From Prevotella sp. (GTDB taxonomy: Bacteria; Bacteroidota; Bacteroidia; Bacteroidales; Bacteroidaceae): a DNA stretch of 64,000 bases. A model generated the notes under the pieces. It had not been told where the DNA came from and ran no database searches. It saw only the letters and a list, made by a program, of their open reading frames with translations. The stretch covers positions 24,016 to 88,015 of the forward strand of contig JAFYJN010000099.1 in assembly GCA_017538105.1 (NCBI GenBank), given 5' to 3'. Below, piece by piece: positions 24,092 to 32,699 of the stretch. The position numbers and the translations under genes were made by a program. The first letter of the stretch is position 1. Each line of letters opens with the position of its first letter.

Positions 24092-25498
24092 ATGAATGTA
24101 AGTCCTGACATGCTTTGGAAACGTTGTCTGCAGATCATACGCGACAACACCACGGAGCAAACATACCAAACATGGTTCATGCCGCTGGCTTTCGAGTCGT
24201 ATAACCCGTCGACGAAAGCGGTGGTTCTGCGTGTCCCCAGCCAGTATTATTATGAATACCTGGAGGAGCATTTCGTGGGCTTACTCGGAAAAGTTCTCAA
24301 CAAGGTATATGGGAACGGTGTAAAACTGCTTTATAAGGTGGCGGCCGTGAGCACACAGGGTACCGACGTGTGCTTGAAGTCTGACAACACCCCCGAGGGT
24401 ATCACTCCGCAACGGCAGACGAAAGGAAATATGCCGCCTACCATCCTCGACGTGGCGGGACAACAGCTCGATCCACAGCTCAACCCACACCAGACTTTCG
24501 ATAATTTCATTGAAGGCGTGAGCAACAGACTGCCACGAACCATTGGCATCAATATCTCGAAAAACCCCAACAGCACTCAGTTCAACCCGATGTTTGTGTT
24601 CGGGCCGTCGGGATGCGGAAAGACTCACCTCGTCAATGCGGTGGGCGTGATGACCAAACAACTGTTCCCGGCAAAAAGGGTGCTTTACATCAGCGCACGA
24701 CTCTTTCAGGTGCAATATACCAACGCCGTCAGACAAAACACCGTTAACGACTTCATCGGTTTTTACCAAACCATCGATTTGCTGATCGTCGACGATATAC
24801 AGGAGTGGATGACGGGAAAAGCCACGCAAGACACGTTCTTCCATATCTTCGACCACCTGTTCCGTAACGGCAAACGCATCATCTTGGCGTGTGACAGGCC
24901 ACCGGTAGACCTCAAGGGGATGAACGAAAGACTCGTCACGCGATTCTGCTGTGGGTTGATCGCCGAACTGCAAAGGCCCGACAAACAACTGTGCGCCGAT
25001 ATCCTTAACGATAGGATTGCGCGTGACGGATTGGCCATCCCCGAAGATGTGATTGCCTATATCGCCAATACAGCCAACGGAAGCGTGAGAGACCTCGAAG
25101 GCGTCATCAACTCGCTCCTCGCTTACTCGGTCGTCGACAACTGCAAAATTGATATGCGACTGGCTGAACGTATCATCAAACGGGCGGTGAAAATCGATGA
25201 CAAACCGCTCACCATCGATGATATACTGGAATGTGTGTGCAACCATTTCCATGTGGATGCCGAAGCGGTGAACAGCAAGAGCCGTAAACGTGAACTGGTC
25301 ATACCACGACAGGTGTCAATGTACCTTGCACAAAAACATATCAAGATGCCGGCGGCAAGGATAGGAAAACTGGTGGGAGGAAGGGACCATTCTACGGTGC
25401 TCCACTCTTGTTCACAGGTGGAAAACAGGATGAAAATGGATAAACAATTCTCCGAAGAGATCCACTCTATCGAAACCTCCTTTAAACTGAAAGACTAA
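24092..25498 (+). CDS. dnaA: Chromosomal replication initiator DnaA
   Basis: 468 residues with all four domains: N-terminal interaction domain (1 to about 85), a short linker, and the AAA+ domain with Walker A GPSGCGKT at about 171-178 and Walker B LLIVDDIQ at about 230-237. The C-terminal DNA-binding domain carries the signature GRDHSTVLHS. It opens the origin and loads the helicase. Length is normal. The neighbours nrdJ and nitroreductase are, as I recall, a conserved dnaA neighbourhood in Bacteroides. The gene is followed by a palindrome and a terminator, so it stands alone. Confidence 0.96.
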   Translation: MNVSPDMLWKRCLQIIRDNTTEQTYQTWFMPLAFESYNPSTKAVVLRVPSQYYYEYLEEHFVGLLGKVLNKVYGNGVKLLYKVAAVSTQGTDVCLKSDNTPEGITPQRQTKGNMPPTILDVAGQQLDPQLNPHQTFDNFIEGVSNRLPRTIGINISKNPNSTQFNPMFVFGPSGCGKTHLVNAVGVMTKQLFPAKRVLYISARLFQVQYTNAVRQNTVNDFIGFYQTIDLLIVDDIQEWMTGKATQDTFFHIFDHLFRNGKRIILACDRPPVDLKGMNERLVTRFCCGLIAELQRPDKQLCADILNDRIARDGLAIPEDVIAYIANTANGSVRDLEGVINSLLAYSVVDNCKIDMRLAERIIKRAVKIDDKPLTIDDILECVCNHFHVDAEAVNSKSRKRELVIPRQVSMYLAQKHIKMPAARIGKLVGGRDHSTVLHSCSQVENRMKMDKQFSEEIHSIETSFKLKD

Positions 25499-25544
25499 CC
25501 TTTCAGTTTGAAAGCGTAATCCTTTTTCCTTTTCGGACTATCGT

Positions 25545-25575
25545 TCCCCCTCCTTGGGAGGGGGTTAGGGGGAGG
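25545..25575. repeat. REP-like palindrome, family E (copy 3)
   Basis: CCCCCTCCTTGGGAGGGGG with a TTAGGGGGAGG tail, 47 bases after dnaA. Confidence 0.75.
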
Positions 25576-25583
25576 CTAAAAAA

Positions 25584-25609
25584 ACCGCCATGTCTCACGA
25601 CGTGGCGGT
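25584..25609. terminator. Intrinsic terminator after dnaA
   Basis: ACCGCCATGTC, loop TCAC, GACGTGGCGGT: an 11-bp stem with one G-U pair. An ACTTATATTTT tract follows. Together with 25610-25830 (AT-rich, nothing recognised) and the family A array it fills the 445-base dnaA-pnuT gap. Confidence 0.8.
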
Positions 25610-25830
25610 ACTTATATTTTAAAAAAAACTAACTCAAAGTATCTACTCTCTCGAGCTGATTTTTCTTTGTTTATGAGAATATAGCGAAAAATATTTAATA
25701 AAGGCAATATTAGTTCTTTTTACACTGATTTTTATAGCGCAAAAATATATCGTTTTTGGCCATTTTGCAAATTATTTCGGACAAAAAATATGCTGTATAA
25801 CATAAAATAACATTGTGCTCGCACACATTT

Positions 25831-25964
25831 CTCATCCTTCATCACTCGTCCCTCATCACTCGTAACTCGTAACTCATCACTCGTAACTCATCGCTCGTCG
25901 TTCATAACTCATAACTCGTCACTCATAACTCGTCACTCATCACTCATCCCTCATCCTTCATCAT
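25831..25964. repeat. Tandem 10-bp repeat array, family A (second array)
   Basis: Units of TCATCACTCGTAACTCG, again without spacers. The array runs into the pnuT gene and encodes its last residues (MMKDEG, stop) on the minus strand. Confidence 0.88.
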
Positions 25965-26558
25965 CCTGCACCACTTGAAATACCCCAGGATGGCAATCAC
26001 CACATACAGTCCATACAGGCTGGCTTTGAAAGGGATGCCTTTGTAAGTGTAAAGGGCACAGCAGAGCGCGTCCACCACAAGCCATATCAACCACTGTTCA
26101 ACATATTTCCTCGACAGTGCCCACAGGGCGATAATGCTCAGTGCGTTGATGAAACTGTCACTCACGGGAACGGTGCTGTTGGTGAAACGGGCCAGAATCT
26201 CATATACTGCCAACCAAAACAGCAAGAAGACGAGTGTGGCCCATAAAGCCTGCTTACGGGGGATATGGCTGATGCGTGGCGGTTCTTTCTCCTTGCTGCC
26301 TTTGCGCCTCAACCCCCATTTCCATACGGCATAACCGTAAATGGCGGCGAGGGCGTAGTAGATGGCCATGCCGAAGTCGGCGTACAACCCGGCGGAGAGA
26401 TATAGCCACATGTCCACCAAGGGCATGATGATGCTCACCAGCCAGAGGTAGATGCTGGCGCGGTATTCCAGCAGGATATAGATGATACCTAACACTGCCC
26501 CCGCCACATCGAGGATGCGGAGGTGGTGGGCAGTGAGGAAATCAATAATCTGGTCCAT
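25944..26558 (-). CDS. pnuT: PnuC-family transporter, predicted thiamine importer PnuT
   Basis: 204 residues from the ATG at 26558 (MDQIIDFLTAHH); the frame is open further upstream, but that part overlaps the TonB receptor gene. Hydrophobic segments with the PnuC pattern (DVAGAVLGIIYILLEYRASIYLW, PVSDSFINALSIIALWAL, PFKASLYGLYVVIAILGYFKW) show a facilitator of the PnuC vitamin family. The TPP riboswitch in front of this two-gene unit points to thiamine rather than nicotinamide riboside; this is an inference from context. Five bases separate it from the receptor gene. The C-terminal MMKDEG is coded by repeat DNA (family A). Confidence 0.85.
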   Translation of the reverse strand: MDQIIDFLTAHHLRILDVAGAVLGIIYILLEYRASIYLWLVSIIMPLVDMWLYLSAGLYADFGMAIYYALAAIYGYAVWKWGLRRKGSKEKEPPRISHIPRKQALWATLVFLLFWLAVYEILARFTNSTVPVSDSFINALSIIALWALSRKYVEQWLIWLVVDALCCALYTYKGIPFKASLYGLYVVIAILGYFKWCRMMKDEG

Positions 26559-26563
26559 ACGTG

Positions 26564-28939
26564 TCAGAACCTGAGGGTGAGGAAGCCCATGGCGGTGAAT
26601 CCGGCACTGGGAACAAAACCTATCTGGTAGTAACGGTTGTCGTTGCCATGGCCGTAGCTGTCGCAGATGGCGGAATACACCCATCCGTTGGCTGCGTAAC
26701 GACGTGCGAACACATTGTTCACGTTCATGCCGATGACCACCTCCTTCAACGGACAGACTTTCGCCACCTTCGAAGTGTAACTCACGCTGAAGTCACTCAC
26801 GCTGAAGCAGGGCAGCGAACGTTGGCTGTTTTCGCTGTTGTCTAAGTACTGACGACCCACGAAGTTGGTGTGCCACACGGCTTGCCAACCATTTTTGTGC
26901 AACGTGATGAATCCGTTGAGGATGGTCGAGGGGGAGAAGGCCAGAGTCGACTCGTCATAATGGATGGTGCGGCTGCCGTTGTCCCAGTCTTCCACCACTT
27001 CGTCGAAATCCTTGATCTTGTTCATGCTCAGTGCGGCATTGCCTTCGATGGTCAGCCACGGAGTGATATCCCATCCTGCGGTCAATTCAATGCCGGCACG
27101 GTAGGAGTCGTCGATGTTGGTGGTCAGCGGCTCGCCGATGTCGCTCACCAGACCGGTTTGCACCAACTGGTCGATGTATTTCATCCAATAGAGGTTGATG
27201 CCGCCGCGCAGGGTGTTGCCGCTGTAGTTGTAGCCCAACTCATAGTCAATCATCTTCTCGGCTTTCGGGGCGGGAAGACTGCCGTTGTCGGTGAAATTGT
27301 TGCGCTCTGGCTCGCGATGGCTGTTGCCCACGGAGGCAAACACATGATGTCCACCTGTCTTGTAACTCACGCCGCCGCGCAGGTTCACGAAATCATATTT
27401 CTTGTCGATGTCCAAAGGCTGGTTGCTATAGGTGCCGTCGTCGTTGGAGTAGAACTTGTCGTTGTAGCCGTCGGTCTTATAGTTGACATGGCGGTACTGG
27501 GCGTCGCCGAAGATGCTCAGTTGGGGGGTGAATTTGTACGAGGCCTTCAAATAACCCGTGTAGTCGTCTTTTTCAGCATCGGAGTCATAGTACTGGTACT
27601 TGCCTCCCTTCATAATCTGGTTGCGCAACGTTTCATTGGCCACGTAAGTGAGGTAGCCGAAATGGTTGCCCCTGAATTGTTGTAGCGACAGACCGCCAAT
27701 GGCGTCCCAATGCGAATCCTTGAAATTGATGTTCCACACCAGACCATAGGTGTCTTGTTCCAACCCCTTTTTACGGATGAAGTCGGTGCGTTTCAACTTG
27801 CTGCCATCGCTGAGGGCGATGGTCGACAGACCGAACTTGCTCAGTTTGTTGTTTGGACGGAACTCATTGTAATAGCCGTAGCCGTGGGTGTAGTGCAACG
27901 CGCCGCGCATCTTCCACCAAGGATTGATGTCCCATGTGGCGGAGAGGATATTATGGTTCTGCCAGAAATTGTCGGTGGCCTGGCGCCACAGACTGCCGTC
28001 AGCCATGCGGTAGCGGACGGTTTGGTAGCTGCCGTTCACGAACGACATGTTGCCATCGGCATCGTAGGCGATGGTTTCATACAGGGTGTTGTAACGACCC
28101 AAGCCCACTTCATACATGTCTTTATAACTGTGGATGCCCGTTGCCATACCGTAGGTGCCGTCCATGATCGACAGGTCGTTGTCGCCGGCAGTCACGCCGT
28201 TCCACGCCTGACCGGTTTTCTCGAAATTGCCGATGTTCTTGTAACTCACCAGCCAATGGTCATTGGCATAGCTGATGCCTCCGTAGTAGCTGCCCGAACG
28301 TCCTGCCGTGCCGTGAACGTAACCGTCGGTATTGGTCTCGTGGTAGGCACCGTCAATCACCACGTGGTTCCACAATAGACCACTGGAGAACGACCCGCCG
28401 ACGTTGAACGTGTTGTACGAACCGTACGAACCGGTCAACTCAAACGAGGGGGTGGGGGAGGCGGCGCGGGTCGACAGGATGACATTGGCGCCGAAGGCAC
28501 CGTCACCATGTGTGGAGTTGCCTACGCCGCGCTGTATCTGAACGCTGCCCAACAGCGAGGAGTAGCTGTTCATGTTCGCCCAGAACACGCACTGGTCCTC
28601 AGGGGAGTTCAGCGGCACTCCGTCTATCGTCACGTTGATGCGGGCGTCCCTCACGCCACGGATTCGCATGTAGCTGGTTCCTGTGCCCATGCCGTTCTCG
28701 CTCCATGCCATGATGCTGGGCGACTGGGCAAAGAGGAGGGGCATCTCCTGGCCGGTCTTGGAAAACGCCTGCAACTCGGCCTTGCTGAAATTTGAGATGG
28801 CGTAGGGCGCGTCTTTCTGGGCACGGATGCCGCTCACTACCACCTCTTGCAACTCTTCCAAACGCAACGAGTCGATTTCCTGGGCATTCATGCCCAAGCA
28901 TAAACACATGCTCACGCAAACAAAAAACTTTCTCTTCAT
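26564..28939 (-). CDS. TonB-dependent outer-membrane receptor, predicted thiamine uptake
   Basis: 791 residues from the ATG at 28939 (MKRKFFVCVSMCLCLGMNAQ, signal peptide); the frame's earlier ATG at 28966 precedes this signal sequence and is less likely. The N-terminal plug domain starts EELQEVVVSGIRAQKDAPYA (TonB-box region) and contains YMRIRGVRDARINVTIDGVPLN. The remaining roughly 600 residues are a 22-strand type beta barrel ending in an aromatic residue (FLTLRF). A TPP riboswitch lies directly upstream, and the next gene is a PnuC-type permease. So the pair should carry thiamine across both membranes. The ligand is inferred from context, not from the receptor itself. Confidence 0.9.
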   Translation of the reverse strand: MKRKFFVCVSMCLCLGMNAQEIDSLRLEELQEVVVSGIRAQKDAPYAISNFSKAELQAFSKTGQEMPLLFAQSPSIMAWSENGMGTGTSYMRIRGVRDARINVTIDGVPLNSPEDQCVFWANMNSYSSLLGSVQIQRGVGNSTHGDGAFGANVILSTRAASPTPSFELTGSYGSYNTFNVGGSFSSGLLWNHVVIDGAYHETNTDGYVHGTAGRSGSYYGGISYANDHWLVSYKNIGNFEKTGQAWNGVTAGDNDLSIMDGTYGMATGIHSYKDMYEVGLGRYNTLYETIAYDADGNMSFVNGSYQTVRYRMADGSLWRQATDNFWQNHNILSATWDINPWWKMRGALHYTHGYGYYNEFRPNNKLSKFGLSTIALSDGSKLKRTDFIRKKGLEQDTYGLVWNINFKDSHWDAIGGLSLQQFRGNHFGYLTYVANETLRNQIMKGGKYQYYDSDAEKDDYTGYLKASYKFTPQLSIFGDAQYRHVNYKTDGYNDKFYSNDDGTYSNQPLDIDKKYDFVNLRGGVSYKTGGHHVFASVGNSHREPERNNFTDNGSLPAPKAEKMIDYELGYNYSGNTLRGGINLYWMKYIDQLVQTGLVSDIGEPLTTNIDDSYRAGIELTAGWDITPWLTIEGNAALSMNKIKDFDEVVEDWDNGSRTIHYDESTLAFSPSTILNGFITLHKNGWQAVWHTNFVGRQYLDNSENSQRSLPCFSVSDFSVSYTSKVAKVCPLKEVVIGMNVNNVFARRYAANGWVYSAICDSYGHGNDNRYYQIGFVPSAGFTAMGFLTLRF

Positions 28940-28949
28940 TGTCCTTATT

Positions 28950-28993
28950 GTTAATTTTTTAATCATTTAATTTTATAATCTTTTAATCTTACA
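28950..28993. repeat. Family C AT-rich repeat in the thiamine leader
   Basis: TTAATTTTTTAATCATTTAATTTTATAATC units between the riboswitch and the receptor ATG. On the minus strand it is an A-rich leader. Confidence 0.55.
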
Positions 28994-29019
28994 CAATAAG
29001 GGGCATATAAGATAAAACA

Positions 29020-29095
29020 ATTTCCTCCGCCGGCATTACCCGGATCAGGTTCGAGGGTGTAATCTCAGCCCAAACGGTAGGGCACCCCTTGACTT
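29020..29095 (-). promoter_or_regulatory. TPP riboswitch (THI element)
   Basis: Read on the minus strand from 29094: GGGGTGCCC, GGGCTGAGA, then ACACCCTCGAACCTGATC and GGGTAATGCCGGCGGAGGAAA. These are the conserved CUGAGA and CCUGAUC...UAAUGCCGGCG cores of the thiamin-pyrophosphate riboswitch, in the right order and spacing. It lies 80 bases before the receptor ATG and just downstream of a good promoter, so high thiamine pyrophosphate should turn the uptake operon down. No strong hairpin plus T run is seen after it, so control may be at translation start. Confidence 0.95.
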
Positions 29096-29114
29096 ACTCT
29101 CTGTAAATCGCCTG

Positions 29115-29146
29115 CAAAGTTAGTGCAAGGCGAGCGAAAAACCAAA
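29115..29146 (-). promoter_or_regulatory. Promoter of the thiamine-uptake operon
   Basis: Minus-strand TAACTTTG (complement of 29115-29122) as -7 and TTTG (complement of 29143-29146) as -33, with a 20-base spacer. Transcription would start about 29108, immediately before the riboswitch. Confidence 0.8.
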
Positions 29147-29366
29147 TAAATTTGAATTTTTCCGAGCCGACGCCTAACTTATCAAAAGGTAGTTTTTTCT
29201 TGAAATGACAAAATTTGGAGCGGCTTATGCGTGTTTTTGATTTATAAGAAATAGCGTTAAACCGGCTCAGCAAGCTTCCTTTAATCTTTAATTCTTTAAT
29301 CTTCCATGTCCCAACCTCTTCTTATTTTCATTGTTCATTTTCATTCAGTCCCTTTTTTTGTCTCTT

Positions 29367-29400
29367 TTTTCTTTTCTTTCCCAAATTCTTCGTATATTTG
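29367..29400 (+). promoter_or_regulatory. Promoter for the candidate structured RNA
   Basis: TTTG (29367-29370) and TATATTTG (29393-29400), 22 bases apart, match -33 and -7. No ORF begins within the next 600 bases. Between the riboswitch promoter and here (29150-29366) only a family C repeat (29280-29308) and pyrimidine-rich DNA are seen. Confidence 0.6.
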
Positions 29401-29406
29401 CAAATG

Positions 29407-29729
29407 CATCTGCTCGTTGGCTATGAGGTTTATTGAGATAAGCCGAGCCGCTGGGTGGGGCACTACATATTAAAAGGCGTTACTTTACGCTTTGTTTTTG
29501 GTCATTCTGAAACTACCACTTTCCGAGTCACGGTCAAGAACAATGCAGGGGTAGCTGCCACGGGGTGTGTTATAGCATCTCCGTAGTGTGCAGGGGGTAC
29601 TCGTACCTCCGAGCACACTTTACGGTGTATCTATACTCCAACGTGGGTGTTTCTCTGTCTGTTTACCGTGATGGGCTGTGGTAGGCCTCAGAATGTCGAA
29701 CAGGCTGTAGTTAAGCACCCGCGTTTTTT
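29407..29729 (+). ncRNA. Candidate structured non-coding RNA, family not identified
   Basis: Not recognised as tRNA, tmRNA, RNase P RNA or SRP RNA. What can be seen: a 5' hairpin GCTC..GGCT / AGCCGAGC (29412-29448); a closing helix CGCTGGGTGGGGCACTAC (29449-29466) against GTAGTTAAGCACCCGCG (29707-29723), followed by T6; and a long apical hairpin 29581-29625 (CCGTA, GTGTGC, GGGGGTAC, loop TC, and their complements). Smaller hairpins include GCGTTACTTTACGC. The region is more GC-rich than the flanking non-coding DNA. A promoter at 29367-29400 and a T run at the closing helix give a defined roughly 320-nt transcript. The closed-rod shape recalls 6S-type RNA (the Bacteroidales-1 class), but I cannot confirm this. 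Confidence 0.5.
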
Positions 29730-29972
29730 ATATGTAGTCATCAGTAAATTCTAACAAACTGGCTTTAGGGTGCTTGTCAGAGTAGTGTATAAAGACAAGG
29801 CAATAAAGAAGAACTGACAATCTTACGAGAATCATTTCACTTCTGGTGACATAGAACTGGAAAACAAAACAAACGCAGAAGCAGAAACGATAATGACCTC
29901 ACTAAATTGCGTGGGGGAATACGTTATGCTTTTTTCTGCAGCGTTTCCAGTCGCTTATGTCACAAGCATGAC

Positions 29973-30004
29973 CCCCTGCGCTTTTTGGAAGACGCAGGGG
30001 TTTA
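29973..30004 (+). terminator. Terminator-like hairpin directly before the methyltransferase
   Basis: CCCCTGCG (29973-29980), a 12-base loop, CGCAGGGG (29993-30000), then TTTATT. It ends 19 bases before the methyltransferase ATG, with no promoter seen between. The stretch 29730-29972 shows no gene and no clear promoter. Confidence 0.7.
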
Positions 30005-30022
30005 TTGTGTCCTAAAGATGAA

Positions 30023-31342
30023 ATGAAGAATAACGACATTAAGCTGTCTGAATTTCCCGAAGAAATAACTGAGGATGGGTTGAGATTGTACGGTGAGACA
30101 TCATATGAGAACCAGATGGCGGTTTTAAGCCACTATCTGCATAACCACTGCGAAGAAGTTACCGATGAAAAGAAGAAAGAAATCATTCTCGCCATTCGAG
30201 AATTCCTTTCGCGAAAACAATTTCGTCAGGGCAAAGATAAAGTCGGATTGAGTGATGAAGAACTTTGGATGGTTGCAGAGTCACCCTTGGAATATAATCT
30301 CTTTAAGGACTTTTTCGATGTTCCATTTCCCGCTCCCGAACATCCGAAGTTTACGTTTATCGATTTGTTCGCAGGAATCGGTGGCTTTCGCATTGCTTTC
30401 CAAAATTTGGGTGGAAAATGTGTCTATTCGTCTGAGTTCGATGCTAAGGCACAGGAATCATACCTTGCCAATTATGGTGAAATGCCATTCGGAGACATTA
30501 CAAAGGAATCCACAAAAAGTTATATTCCCCAAGAATTCGACATATTGTGTGGTGGCTTCCCTTGCCAAGCCTTCTCACTAGCTGGACGTCGCCTAGGCTT
30601 CAAGGATGAAACACGCGGAACGCTGTTCTTTGAAATTGAAGCCATTCTACGTAAGCACCAGCCTAAAGCTTTCTTCCTCGAAAACGTTAAAGGTCTCGCT
30701 ATACATGATAGAGGGCGTACTCTGAAAACAATTCTTGAACACTTGGATGATGCAGGCTATGATGTTGTGCCGCCTCAGATTCTTAATGCAATGGACTATG
30801 GTGTACCACAACATCGTGAGCGCATATACATTATAGGATTTCGTAAAGATCTCGGCATCAATGTCGCCAATTTCCATTATCCTGACCCTACAACTCCTGG
30901 CGACCGTCGCCCAAAGTTTCGTGATGTTATGGAAGAAAACGAGGTTTCTGTCAAATACTACCTATCGACAACCTATGTTGAAACACTTATCCGCCATAAG
31001 GCAAGACATGAGGCTGCAGGTCATGGTTTCGGTTACAAGATAATCGATATTGATGGGGTAGCTAATGCTATTGTCGTTGGAGGTATGGGGCGAGAATGCA
31101 ATCTGCTTATCGACAAGCGATTGACAAATTTTACGCCAATCACAAGAATCAAAGGAGAAGTTAACCGTGAAGGAATAAGAAAAATGACACCTCGTGAATG
31201 GGCGCGACTGCAAGGATTCCCAGACTCTTTCAAAATTGTTGTCGCTGATGCATCTGCTTATAAACAATTCGGCAATTCCGTGGCCATTCCTGCAATCCAA
31301 GCTACTGCTGAAAAAGAATTACAGATGTTAGGACTAATCTAA
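30023..31342 (+). CDS. C5-cytosine DNA methyltransferase, HpaII-like (CCGG)
   Basis: 439 residues from MKNNDIKLSEFP (the frame has an ATG 18 bases earlier). A roughly 100-residue N-terminal region, mostly helical, precedes the catalytic domain. Motif I is FIDLFAGIGGFR, motif IV is GGFPCQAFS with the nucleophile Cys about 181, motif VI is FLENVKGL, motif VIII is QHRERIYIIGF, and motif X-like QFGNSVAIPAIQ lies near the end. It methylates cytosine in DNA. The CCGG target is inferred from the adjacent HpaII-type nuclease. Codon use and composition are more AT-rich than the flanking genes, as expected for an acquired R-M module. Confidence 0.92.
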   Translation: MKNNDIKLSEFPEEITEDGLRLYGETSYENQMAVLSHYLHNHCEEVTDEKKKEIILAIREFLSRKQFRQGKDKVGLSDEELWMVAESPLEYNLFKDFFDVPFPAPEHPKFTFIDLFAGIGGFRIAFQNLGGKCVYSSEFDAKAQESYLANYGEMPFGDITKESTKSYIPQEFDILCGGFPCQAFSLAGRRLGFKDETRGTLFFEIEAILRKHQPKAFFLENVKGLAIHDRGRTLKTILEHLDDAGYDVVPPQILNAMDYGVPQHRERIYIIGFRKDLGINVANFHYPDPTTPGDRRPKFRDVMEENEVSVKYYLSTTYVETLIRHKARHEAAGHGFGYKIIDIDGVANAIVVGGMGRECNLLIDKRLTNFTPITRIKGEVNREGIRKMTPREWARLQGFPDSFKIVVADASAYKQFGNSVAIPAIQATAEKELQMLGLI

Positions 31343-31351
31343 AATGAGTAT

Positions 31352-32434
31352 ATGGCACTATCTGGAAATAAAGGAGAATGGAGCGAAATATATACACTGT
31401 TTCGTCTGCTAGGCGAGGGCAAAGTCTATGCAGGAGATGCAAATATGAACAAACTTGATTTGTATTATCCAATTCTCAATGTTATTCGCGAAGAAAGTAA
31501 ACGGTATGAGTTTAAGCCCAATGTACAGCAGAATATTGTGGTCATTGATGAGGGGGGCTGTGAATATGCGCGTATTTCAATGGATAGGTTCATGAAAGAA
31601 TCAAAATCGCTATTATATGCCATAAAGAGTACCAAAAAGCGTGCTTTCGAAATACCAAGTACTGAATCTTTTATGGATGAGATTGGTTGTTCAAAATTGA
31701 AAGCTCCGTCTAAAGACAAAGCAGATATTCACGTTGTTATTCATGACTTACGCACTAACATGACTCCTGAATTGGGTTTCAGTATTAAATCGCAGTTAGG
31801 TAGTGCATCTACTTTGCTTAATGCGGGTGAAACAACAAACATCTGTTATCATGTTTTGGGAGGGTATATGTCAGATTCAGAGTTGAATGAAATCAACGAT
31901 ATAGAAGAACACTTACCTAGAATGTCAAAACTTGTAGAACGTGGCTATTCGTTAGAATACTCAGACATAGAACATCCTACGTTCAAAAATAATCTTATAT
32001 TCCTTGATACATGTATGCCAGAATTCATTGCAGCTTGCTTGGTTTGTGATAGTATGCCAAATGCTACTTCATCCATTAAAGAAGCCGTGAAAATCGTAGC
32101 TTCTCAAAATCCTTTTGGTTTTACAGGAAAAGATGTTGAGGCTTTTTATGAACACAAGATGAAAGTTCTTCTTCTTGACTCTGCTTTAGGTATGACACCA
32201 GCAAAGGAATGGAAGGGAAGATATGATGCAAACGGCGGTTATCTCGTGGTTAAGAAAGACGGGGATATCGTCTGCTATCATTTCTATAATCGTAACGACG
32301 TTGAAGACTATCTTTATAATAATACGCGTTTTGAACGAGCAAGCCGTAGTCGTTATCATTTTGGTTCTCTCTATCGTAAAAGTGATGGTGGGGTCTATAT
32401 TAATCTCAATTTACAGATTAGGTTTGTTAAATAA
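31352..32434 (+). CDS. HpaII family type II restriction endonuclease
   Basis: 360 residues beginning MALSGNKGEWSEIYTLFRLL, which I recognise as the start of the HpaII restriction-enzyme family (cleaves CCGG). It starts 9 bases after the methyltransferase stop, so the pair is a tight operon with the modification gene first, which protects the host. A possible PD-(D/E)xK-type site may lie around ELGFSIKSQLG (about residues 140-150). AT-rich compared with housekeeping neighbours. No controller (C) protein gene is present, so control may lie in the leader. Confidence 0.88.
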   Translation: MALSGNKGEWSEIYTLFRLLGEGKVYAGDANMNKLDLYYPILNVIREESKRYEFKPNVQQNIVVIDEGGCEYARISMDRFMKESKSLLYAIKSTKKRAFEIPSTESFMDEIGCSKLKAPSKDKADIHVVIHDLRTNMTPELGFSIKSQLGSASTLLNAGETTNICYHVLGGYMSDSELNEINDIEEHLPRMSKLVERGYSLEYSDIEHPTFKNNLIFLDTCMPEFIAACLVCDSMPNATSSIKEAVKIVASQNPFGFTGKDVEAFYEHKMKVLLLDSALGMTPAKEWKGRYDANGGYLVVKKDGDIVCYHFYNRNDVEDYLYNNTRFERASRSRYHFGSLYRKSDGGVYINLNLQIRFVK

Positions 32435-32594
32435 AGTCATTCGCCGTTACCATAGATACCAATAACGTTGAAAATAGCATTTTTTGCGCTATTGGATTAA
32501 AATTGCCCACCAAAAAACTTTAAAATCTTTGAGCAAACCGGGCGAAAAGCAAAGAGAGCTTTTCCAAGTTGCCGCCTACATTCTATATAAAAAC

Positions 32595-32663
32595 ACCATT
32601 ATTGCGTATCTGGATTGGCTTTTAGGGGATTGACAATGATTCTTCCTTATACGCAATAATGGT
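32595..32663. repeat. Perfect 15-bp inverted repeat with 39-base spacer
   Basis: ACCATTATTGCGTAT (32595-32609) and ATACGCAATAATGGT (32649-32663). It lies between the convergent ends of the restriction gene and the secreted-protein gene, at the right border of the R-M module. It may be a shared terminator, though the loop is long for one, or a border or invertible segment. Confidence 0.7.
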
Positions 32664-32699
32664 ATTCAGTAAATAATCTTGAAAAAAGGTTTCACCACG

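Noticed and set aside
24281-25252. 323-codon minus-strand frame
   Set aside because: Antisense to dnaA, which has all its motifs; the antisense product looks like no known family.
29407-29729. tmRNA, RNase P RNA or SRP RNA
   Set aside because: The conserved cores of these RNAs (tag reading frame and tRNA-like ends; GAGGAAAGTCC; GGAAGCAGC) are not visible.
30005-32663. Mobile element carrying the R-M genes
   Set aside because: No transposase, integrase, tRNA target or matching end repeats on both sides were found. Only the composition and one inverted repeat hint at transfer.
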